Assembly (NCBI GenBank): GCA_024959975.1
Contig: JANXFM010000189.1
Span: forward strand, 1 to 7,416
Source of the DNA: Flavobacteriales bacterium
GTDB lineage: Bacteria > Bacteroidota > Bacteroidia > Flavobacteriales > UBA7430
Direction of reading: 5' to 3'
Length of the DNA stretch: 7,416 nt
Both the position numbers and the translations under genes were made by a program. This document shows positions 1 to 4,988 of the stretch, piece after piece. The notes under the pieces were generated by a model. That model had not been told where the DNA came from, did no database searches, and worked only from the letters and a program-made list of their open reading frames with translations. Numbering within the stretch: position 1 is the first letter of the stretch; each line of letters starts with the position of its first letter.

Positions 1-1038
1 TGTACTCCGGGCTTTAACCCCTACGCAGAAGGCTTTTGGATGTGTACTGAAATGGCATGTGGTGGTTGTACCGACCCTGATGCTGTTAACTACAATGAAT
101 ATGCCCACTGGGATGATGGCTCTTGTGAATACAACAACAATGAACCCGATTGGGACTTCACCATAACAGGAACCAACCACACCCTTATTTTACAGGAAGA
201 TATGCTTACTGACTTGTTTGGAACACCTATAGATAGTGGCGACTGGATCGGAGCATTCTTTGAAGTAAATGATGAATTAATTTGTGCCGGGCATACGATA
301 TGGGAAGGTTCTACAACCATAATCCCTGCACAGGGCGATGACTTAACAACCGATTTCCAGGATGGTTTTGCTACCGGTGAGGCCTTCCAATGGATAATTT
401 GGGATGCCTCAGAGAATCTAATTATTGAGGCTGAAGCAACTTTTGAGGCAGAAGACCAGGCTTTCTTTGTTCCCAACGGAATTTCAGTAATAACTTCACT
501 CATTGCTGTGCCTTTAATTAGCGAGCAGGAAGTAGAATTAAATACAGGCTGGAACATGTTCTCTACTTATATGTACAATGAGAATATGAACGTACAAGAT
601 GTATTCTCACCTTACATACAAGATGTTGTAATTGTTAAAAATAATATGGGTAATGCTTATTTACCTGAATGGGATTTTGATGGGATTGGTGCAATGATTC
701 CGGGACAAGGATATCAGGCAAAGATGACTGCAAATAACACCCTTCTCTTCGAAGGAGATTACCTGACACCGGAAGACCACCCGATTACTCTGACAAGTGG
801 TTGGAACATGATTGCTTACTTACGCACAGAACCAGCACCTGCCATCGAGGTATTTGCAGAAATAAACGACCTGGTCATTGTTAAAAACAATTCAGGGATG
901 GCCTATCTTCCGGAATATGAATATGATGGAATTGGTATGATGAAAGCCGGGCAAGGATATCAGGTAAAAGTACTTTCAGAACAAATTCTGGAATACATAC
1001 ATAACGACTATGAATACAAAATAGCTATTCAGAAGTAA
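1..1038 (+). CDS. Secreted/surface protein, C-terminal part (GCTD repeat plus two GWN...GQGYQ modules), 5' truncated
   Basis: The reading frame is open from base 1, so the start and any signal peptide lie outside the window; 345 residues are visible. Residues 20-44 form a Cys-rich unit (GGCTDPDAVNY...DDGSC) of the kind often seen in tandem in secreted Bacteroidota proteins, and residues 1-15 (CTPGFNPYAEGFWMC) may be a degenerate preceding unit. Residues about 50-165 form an acidic, probably beta-rich module containing DWIGAFFE and GEAFQWIIWD. Two related modules follow (from residues about 178 and 262), each with GWNM, VIVKNN.G.AYLPE, DGIG and GQGYQ. The composition is low in Lys and Arg and rich in Asp, Glu and aromatics, which fits an extracellular protein. 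The end (YEYKIAIQK) does not look like a standard type IX sorting domain. The exact role, perhaps adhesion or cell-surface display, cannot be read from the sequence. The frame is certain; function is unknown. Confidence 0.85.
   Translation, partial: CTPGFNPYAEGFWMCTEMACGGCTDPDAVNYNEYAHWDDGSCEYNNNEPDWDFTITGTNHTLILQEDMLTDLFGTPIDSGDWIGAFFEVNDELICAGHTIWEGSTTIIPAQGDDLTTDFQDGFATGEAFQWIIWDASENLIIEAEATFEAEDQAFFVPNGISVITSLIAVPLISEQEVELNTGWNMFSTYMYNENMNVQDVFSPYIQDVVIVKNNMGNAYLPEWDFDGIGAMIPGQGYQAKMTANNTLLFEGDYLTPEDHPITLTSGWNMIAYLRTEPAPAIEVFAEINDLVIVKNNSGMAYLPEYEYDGIGMMKAGQGYQVKVLSEQILEYIHNDYEYKIAIQK
532..750 (+). repeat. GWN...GQGYQ module, copy A
   Basis: First copy of an intragenic protein repeat. 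It runs from VELNTGWNM through DVF, VIVKNN, GNAYLPEW, DGIG and GQGYQAKM. The GWN codons begin at 547 and the GQGYQ codons at 703. The second copy lies 252 bases downstream at the GWN and 246 bases downstream at the GQGYQ, so the two differ by two codons in length. Confidence 0.85.
784..1002 (+). repeat. GWN...GQGYQ module, copy B
   Basis: Second copy of the repeat: ITLTSGWNM, EVF, VIVKNN, GMAYLPEY, DGIG, then GQGYQVKV. The GWN codons begin at 799 and GQGYQ at 949. The conserved core is protein-level; third codon positions differ widely between copies, so the duplication is old or under selection. The gene ends about 12 codons after this copy. Confidence 0.85.
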
Positions 1039-1058
1039 AACAGAATAAATGATAAATT

Positions 1059-1535
1059 CTAAAACAAGCCCTTATCTCCCTTAATGGATTCTTCGTAACC
1101 CATGTCAAAGGGTAGATTCTCTTTTTTAGAGGCATTCACTGCCAAAGCATCACACCTTTCGTTTTCAGAATGGTTATTGTGTCCCTTCACCCATTCAAAT
1201 CTAACCTTATGTTTTCTGTAAACTATAAGAAAACGCTTCCACAGGTCGGGGTTCTTTTTGCCTTTAAATGCCTTTTTTACCCAATTAAAGACCCAACCTT
1301 TCTCAACAGAATCAACCACATATTTAGAGTCTGATGTGACCAACACTTCAGCTCCTTCACTTTTGATCTGCTCTAAAGCTACAATCACTGCAAGTAACTC
1401 CATTCGATTATTGGTGGTCAACCGATACCCTTGCGCCAACTCCCTGCGGTGTTTACCCGAAATCATCACAATGCCATAGCCCCCGGGTCCCGGATTTCCA
1501 CTTGCTGCCCCGTCGGTATATATATAAATCGTCAC
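1059..1535 (-). CDS. rnhA: Ribonuclease HI
   Basis: Cytoplasmic endonuclease that cuts the RNA strand of RNA:DNA hybrids, for example primers and R-loops. The protein has 158 residues, close to the 155 of E. coli RNase HI. The four acidic metal-binding residues are all present: D8 (YTDGAASGNPGPGG), E46 (NNRMELLA), D69 (TSDSKYV) and D129 (NERCDALA), together with the catalytic-loop His H119 (WVKGHN). The basic handle region is visible at about 80-99 (GWVFNWVKKAFKGKKNPDLW), which marks it as RNase HI of the hybrid-binding type. The start is GTG (bases 1535-1533), whose G is the last base of the purN stop TAG, so the two genes are probably co-transcribed and translationally coupled. No Shine-Dalgarno sequence precedes it. 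It converges with the gene ending at 1038. Confidence 0.96.
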   Translation of the reverse strand: MTIYIYTDGAASGNPGPGGYGIVMISGKHRRELAQGYRLTTNNRMELLAVIVALEQIKSEGAEVLVTSDSKYVVDSVEKGWVFNWVKKAFKGKKNPDLWKRFLIVYRKHKVRFEWVKGHNNHSENERCDALAVNASKKENLPFDMGYEESIKGDKGLF

Positions 1536-2095
1536 TAGATGATGGATTCAATGATTTTGGGGAAATGGATCGCTTCCAGTTCCTGAACTTTTTTCTGAAC
1601 GACTTCCGGACTATCATCTACATCTATATCGCAAGTTGCTTGAAATATGATAGCACCCGCATCATAATATTCATTTACATAATGAATGGTAATCCCTGAT
1701 TTTCGCTCCTTGTTTTCCACAACAGCTCTATGCACGTTCATCCCATACATTCCCTTCCCTCCATACTTGGGTAAAAGAGCCGGATGAATATTTACAATTG
1801 CATTGGGATAACTTCGAATCATGTATTCCGGGATTTTAAGCAAAAATCCAGCTAAAACTACAATGCTTGCATTGCATTCTTTTAGGGCATCAACAACTTT
1901 TGAGCTATTCTTTAACTCGTCATGTGTAAAAACCAATGTCGGTATCGAATATTTTTCAGCCCTTTCTAAAACAAAGGCATCCGATTTATTTGAGAGCACC
2001 AAAGCCACCTCAACGCCCTTATTCTCACGAAAATGGAGAATAATATTTTCAGCGTTTGAACCTGAACCTGAAGCAAAAATTGCAATTCTTGTCAT
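1535..2095 (-). CDS. purN: Phosphoribosylglycinamide formyltransferase (GAR transformylase)
   Basis: Third step of de novo purine synthesis: transfers a formyl group from 10-formyl-tetrahydrofolate to GAR, giving FGAR, in the cytoplasm. The 186-residue protein is a single formyltransferase domain. The N-terminal phosphate-binding loop is ASGSGSN (residues 8-14). The catalytic triad is visible as N102 and H104 in VNIHPALLPK and D145 in NEYYDAGA. The segment YGGKGMYG after HPALLPK replaces the YPGLHTH stretch of E. coli PurN; I recall this form from other Bacteroidota. The protein is shorter than E. coli PurN (212) but complete. The ATG at 2095 begins directly at MTRIAIFASGSGSN, with no room for an N-terminal extension. 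First gene of a unit with rnhA, divergent from acpP. Confidence 0.96.
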   Translation of the reverse strand: MTRIAIFASGSGSNAENIILHFRENKGVEVALVLSNKSDAFVLERAEKYSIPTLVFTHDELKNSSKVVDALKECNASIVVLAGFLLKIPEYMIRSYPNAIVNIHPALLPKYGGKGMYGMNVHRAVVENKERKSGITIHYVNEYYDAGAIIFQATCDIDVDDSPEVVQKKVQELEAIHFPKIIESII

Positions 2096-2099
2096 AAAG

Positions 2100-2107
2100 C
2101 AAAAGTA
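2100..2107 (-). promoter_or_regulatory. Possible -7 element for purN-rnhA (TACTTTTG)
   Basis: On the minus strand TACTTTTG matches the Bacteroidota -7 consensus TAnnTTTG perfectly and ends four bases before the purN ATG. A possible -33 TTG lies at 2126-2124 (GTTG at 2127-2124), leaving a spacer of 16, shorter than the usual 19 or so. If real, transcription would start at or within a base or two of the ATG, giving a leaderless message. The match could be chance in AT-rich DNA. Confidence 0.3.
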
Positions 2108-2141
2108 ACTAAGATTTCACGAACAACGATTATGAGACAAA

Positions 2142-2168
2142 CCAAATTTCATGGTACAAAAAATTTGG
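2142..2168. repeat. Perfect inverted repeat CCAAATTT-N11-AAATTTGG in the purN/acpP divergent region
   Basis: Two 8-base half-sites, 2142-2149 and 2161-2168, are exact reverse complements separated by 11 bases; their starts are 19 bases apart, a little under two helical turns. The right half contains the TTTG taken as the -33 element of acpP (2164-2167). Its place upstream of the predicted transcript start argues for a protein-binding site rather than an RNA hairpin. Whether a regulator binds is inference. Confidence 0.5.
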
Positions 2169-2195
2169 CTATTTTTAAGTTTATATTTTTCTTTG
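2164..2195 (+). promoter_or_regulatory. Candidate acpP operon promoter
   Basis: TTTG at 2164-2167 and TTTCTTTG at 2188-2195 (one mismatch to TAnnTTTG) are separated by 20 bases, as expected for the Bacteroidota housekeeping sigma factor. Transcription would start near 2200, giving an A-rich leader of about 25 bases before the acpP ATG. The first 14 bases (TTTGGCTATTTTTA) match the candidate promoter at 4446 at 13 of 14 positions. Confidence 0.55.
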
Positions 2196-2225
2196 CATCG
2201 AATTATTAACCAAAATAAGAAAATC

Positions 2226-2456
2226 ATGTCTGACGTAGCATCTAAAGTAAAAGCCATCATAGTTGACAAACTAGGCGTAGATGAAAGCGAAGTAACCAAC
2301 GAAGCAAGCTTCACAAATGACTTAGGCGCAGATTCATTGGATACTGTAGAATTAATTATGGAATTCGAAAAGGAATTCGATATTCAAATTCCGGATGATC
2401 AAGCAGAATCAATCGCGACTGTAGGTTCAGCGATCGAGTACATCGAAAAAGCATAA
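2226..2456 (+). CDS. acpP: Acyl carrier protein
   Basis: Small acidic cytoplasmic carrier that holds growing fatty acyl chains as thioesters on 4'-phosphopantetheine. The protein has 76 residues, the usual ACP length, with the attachment serine S37 in the DLGADSLDTVELIM motif, the site modified by holo-ACP synthase. Helix II after DSL is acidic (E42, E47, E50), as needed for docking to FabD, FabF and others. The chosen start is ATG 2226 (MSDVASKVKAIIVDKLGV); an in-frame ATG at 2151 would add a hydrophobic stretch and lies upstream of the likely promoter. Followed after 16 bases by fabF, the classic ACP-KAS II pairing. High expression is expected. Confidence 0.98.
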   Translation: MSDVASKVKAIIVDKLGVDESEVTNEASFTNDLGADSLDTVELIMEFEKEFDIQIPDDQAESIATVGSAIEYIEKA

Positions 2457-2472
2457 TCTAATTTTTGACAAT

Positions 2473-3726
2473 ATGCAACTGAAAAGAGTTGTTGTAACTG
2501 GTTTAGGAGCTCTAACCCCAATAGGTAATAATGTTTCAGATTATTGGAGCAACCTATTGAATGGAACAAGTGGGGCTGCACCTATTACACGTTTCGACGC
2601 ATCCAAATTTAAAACTCAATTCGCTTGTGAAGTCAAAGACTTCAATCCTACCGATTTTATAGATCGTAAGGAAGCTCGTAAACAAGATCCATACACTCAG
2701 TATGCAATGGTCGCTACTGCAGAGGCCATGGAAGATTCCAAACTTAACCTAGACACACTAGATCCAGATCGTGCGGGTGTGATTTGGGGTTCTGGAATTG
2801 GAGGGATCAAAACTTTCTACGACGAAATTTCCTCTTTTGCCACTGGTGAAGGAACTCCACGTTTTAACCCATTCTTTATTCCAAAAATGATTTCTGACAT
2901 TGCTGCCGGAATGATTTCTATTAAATATGGTTTTCGTGGTCCCAATTTCACTACAGTATCAGCTTGTGCCTCTTCTTCAAATGCCCTCATAGATGCCTTT
3001 AACTACATTCGCTTAGGGAAAGCAGATGTTATTATTAGTGGTGGTTCTGAAGCGGCGGTAAATGAAGCAGGCATAGGAGGGTTTAATGCACTTAAAGCCC
3101 TTTCTACTCGTAATGATGATCCTGCAAAAGCTTCCAGACCTTTTGACAAAGACCGCGATGGTTTTGTGTTAGGTGAAGGTGCAGGAACTTTAATCCTGGA
3201 AGAATACGAACACGCTGTAAAAAGAGGTGCTAAAATTTATGCTGAAGTAATGGGTGGAGGACTATCTGCAGACGCACACCACATTACCGCTCCACATCCT
3301 GAAGGACTCGGGGCCATCAAAGTGATGCAAAATGCATTAGAAGATGCGCACATGAAACCTGAAGATATTGACTACATCAATGTCCATGGAACTTCAACGC
3401 CACTTGGGGATATTTCTGAATCAAAAGCAATTAAGGAAGTTTATGGCAAGCATGCCTTTAATTTGAACATTAGCTCTACTAAATCAATGACCGGACACCT
3501 ATTAGGTGCCGCCGGTGCAATAGAAGCTATTGCGTCTATTCTAGCGCTTCAAAAGAACATCATTCCTCCTACCATCAATAATGAAAATTTTGATGAGGAA
3601 TTGGACCCTAAATTGAACTTCACTCTTAACAAAGCTGAGAAAAGAGAAGTAAATGCCATTATGAGTAATACTTTCGGCTTTGGGGGGCATAATGCTTCTA
3701 TTATTTTAAAAGCATTTGAAGCTTAA
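2473..3726 (+). CDS. fabF: Beta-ketoacyl-ACP synthase II
   Basis: Condenses malonyl-ACP with acyl-ACP in the elongation cycle of type II fatty acid synthesis. The protein has 417 residues, typical of FabF, with an uninterrupted thiolase fold. The nucleophile C165 lies in TVSACASSSNALIDAF, the catalytic histidines are H305 (NVHGTSTPLGD) and H342 (MTGHLLGAAGAIEA), and the conserved Lys is K337 (SSTKSMTGH). The C-terminal Gly-rich loop NTFGFGGHNAS is present near residue 405. The start ATG gives MQLKRVVVTGLGALTPIG, the standard N-terminus. Sits 16 bases behind acpP, and its TAA shares one base with the rnc ATG, so the three genes form one operon. FabB is an alternative name, but length and ACP linkage favour FabF. 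Confidence 0.97.
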   Translation: MQLKRVVVTGLGALTPIGNNVSDYWSNLLNGTSGAAPITRFDASKFKTQFACEVKDFNPTDFIDRKEARKQDPYTQYAMVATAEAMEDSKLNLDTLDPDRAGVIWGSGIGGIKTFYDEISSFATGEGTPRFNPFFIPKMISDIAAGMISIKYGFRGPNFTTVSACASSSNALIDAFNYIRLGKADVIISGGSEAAVNEAGIGGFNALKALSTRNDDPAKASRPFDKDRDGFVLGEGAGTLILEEYEHAVKRGAKIYAEVMGGGLSADAHHITAPHPEGLGAIKVMQNALEDAHMKPEDIDYINVHGTSTPLGDISESKAIKEVYGKHAFNLNISSTKSMTGHLLGAAGAIEAIASILALQKNIIPPTINNENFDEELDPKLNFTLNKAEKREVNAIMSNTFGFGGHNASIILKAFEA

Positions 3727-4427
3727 TGATGAATTGGCTTGGTAAGCTTTTATCAACTTCTTCTGATCCTTTAGCTAAAAGGCTTTATCCTATTTTAGGA
3801 TTTGTGCCCAAAAATGTAAAATTATACCATCAGGCTTTATGTCATAGTTCTATTGATACTCCGGCTTATGGAAACAACGAACGACTGGAATTTTTAGGCG
3901 ATTCTATCCTGAATTCTGTAATTACAGAATATTTATTTCACAAACTTCCGGACAAAGACGAGGGTGTTCTCACAGACATTCGCTCAAAAATAGTCAGTAG
4001 AAAAACCCTAAATCAACTGGCAAAAAAATTTGGAATAGACACCTTCGTACAAACAAATTTAGGTGTTAAAACTCCAGTTTCCATCTATGGAAATGCTTTC
4101 GAAGCTCTCATTGCTGCCATTTATCTCGACAAGGGTTATACATTTTGCAAAGCATTTATTGTCAAGAAAATAATAAAACCACATTTCTCGCTAAAAACCC
4201 TCGAAAAAGAAATTAGCAGCTATAAAAAACACTTTATTCACTGGGCTCAAAAACACAACAAAAGCTACTATTTTAAACTGTTAGGCGAGACCGGAGAATC
4301 GCATAAAAAAAGCTTTGAAATTGCACTTTTTCTTACGGAAGAAAGTGTTGCGACCGCTCAGGCAAGCTCCAAGAAAAAAGCCGAAGAAGCTGCTGCAAAA
4401 ATTGCTTGTGAAACTCTTGATCTCTAA
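3726..4427 (+). CDS. rnc: Ribonuclease III
   Basis: Endonuclease that cuts double-stranded RNA, including rRNA precursors and structured mRNA. The 233-residue protein has an N-terminal RNase III domain (about 18-150) with the signature NNERLEFLGDSILN (50-63), where E55 and D59 are metal ligands, and a C-terminal dsRNA-binding domain (about 163-232) ending in the basic ASSKKKAEEAAAKIACETL helix. The fourth-ligand segment reads YGNAFEALIAAIYLD: E126 is present, but the Asp equivalent to E. coli D114 is Asn (N123). I recall the same GNAFEA form in other Bacteroidota RNases III, so it is probably lineage-wide. Two adjacent ATGs (3726 and 3729) are possible starts; the first overlaps the fabF stop as TAATG and is preferred for coupling. 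Confidence 0.95.
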   Translation: MMNWLGKLLSTSSDPLAKRLYPILGFVPKNVKLYHQALCHSSIDTPAYGNNERLEFLGDSILNSVITEYLFHKLPDKDEGVLTDIRSKIVSRKTLNQLAKKFGIDTFVQTNLGVKTPVSIYGNAFEALIAAIYLDKGYTFCKAFIVKKIIKPHFSLKTLEKEISSYKKHFIHWAQKHNKSYYFKLLGETGESHKKSFEIALFLTEESVATAQASSKKKAEEAAAKIACETLDL

Positions 4428-4448
4428 TCGATTTCCGATTGATTTTTT
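4426..4448 (+). terminator. Weak hairpin plus T6 after rnc
   Basis: AATCG (4426-4430) and CGATT (4436-4440) can pair around a five-base loop, with one further U-G pair outside, and TTTTTT follows at 4443-4448. The stem is short with only two G-C pairs, so it could at most attenuate transcription. The T-run is shared with the -33 region of the next promoter candidate. Confidence 0.3.
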
Positions 4449-4475
4449 GGCTATATTTATCCCCGTTTCCATTTG
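4446..4475 (+). promoter_or_regulatory. Candidate promoter for the IPExxxVDY-pyk-peptidase unit
   Basis: TTTG (4446-4449) is followed after 18 bases by TCCATTTG (4468-4475), one mismatch from TAnnTTTG. The upstream part TTTGGCTATATTTA agrees with the acpP promoter candidate at 13 of 14 positions. Transcription would begin near 4480-4484, leaving only about 4-8 bases before the ATG at 4488. Confidence 0.5.
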
Positions 4476-4487
4476 GGATGCTTAGAG

Positions 4488-4988
4488 ATGACAAAAAAAA
4501 GTTTTAGCATAGATTTTGAGTACGACTACAACTTCCTTTTAATAGGCATATGTAGTCCTTTAAAAGACTATCATTTATCCTATAAACTCAACAAAGAACT
4601 CAACGCTTCACTAAGTAGAAGCGAACTTGATATCGCAATGAATTTTGATGATGGTATTGAAAAAGCCTACTTTTCTCTTTATGAATATTGGGATGAACAA
4701 TATCAAAACCAGTGGTATCTGTTGACAAACAAATGTCAAATCGTATGTGCTGACGAAAGTCAGGATCAGGGAACCATTTTTGACGGATTTATTCAAAATA
4801 ACAAAAAAATCAAGTATTTAATCCCTGAAAACTCTAAAACAGACTATTACCTTCAAGTACACGGCATATTTAACGAAGACTCAAAACAACATCTTCTCAA
4901 AAATATAACACAACTCAATCGTGTGGTTAGTGCTTACGAAATAGACATTACAAAACTTCGATCGAAAGAAAACTTAATTATCAGATGA
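4488..4988 (+). CDS. IPExxxVDY family protein (function unknown)
   Basis: A 166-residue protein of a family found in Bacteroidota and named for the motif seen here as IPENSKTDYYL (112-122), with Thr in place of the usual Val. The N-terminal part FLLIGICSPLKDYHLSYKLNKEL (15-38) also resembles the family's LIGI.S.LKDYRL pattern. There is no signal peptide, no membrane segment and no catalytic motif I recognise; the protein is soluble, moderately acidic and probably cytoplasmic. The ATG at 4488 (MTKKSFSIDF) is preferred over an in-frame TTG at 4473, which lies inside the likely -7 element. Its stop overlaps the pyk start as ATGA (4985-4988), so the two are translationally coupled, and a role linked to pyruvate kinase is a reasonable but untested inference. 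Confidence 0.85.
   Translation: MTKKSFSIDFEYDYNFLLIGICSPLKDYHLSYKLNKELNASLSRSELDIAMNFDDGIEKAYFSLYEYWDEQYQNQWYLLTNKCQIVCADESQDQGTIFDGFIQNNKKIKYLIPENSKTDYYLQVHGIFNEDSKQHLLKNITQLNRVVSAYEIDITKLRSKENLIIR

Noticed and set aside
90..557. A 155-codon minus-strand open frame opposite the secreted protein.
   Set aside because: The plus-strand frame has recognisable repeats and modules; the antisense frame has none.
1042..1060. AGAAT/ATTCT inverted repeat between the converging genes, as a bidirectional terminator.
   Set aside because: Five base pairs with a single G-C pair, a nine-base loop and no proper T-run; too weak to support.
1517..1526. TATATATATA tract as a promoter or regulatory site.
   Set aside because: It is simply the Tyr-Ile-Tyr codons at the start of rnhA (minus strand).
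1502..2108. Plus-strand open frames opposite purN and rnhA (for example 1502-1699 and 1821-2108).
   Set aside because: They are antisense to well-supported genes and resemble no known protein.
2151..2225. In-frame N-terminal extension of acpP from ATG 2151, which would look like a short hydrophobic leader.
   Set aside because: It lies upstream of and through the predicted promoter, and MSDVASKVKAI is the normal ACP N-terminus.
4473..4487. In-frame TTG start five codons upstream of the IPExxxVDY ATG.
   Set aside because: It overlaps the likely -7 element, and the ATG at 4488 gives a natural MTKKSF start.
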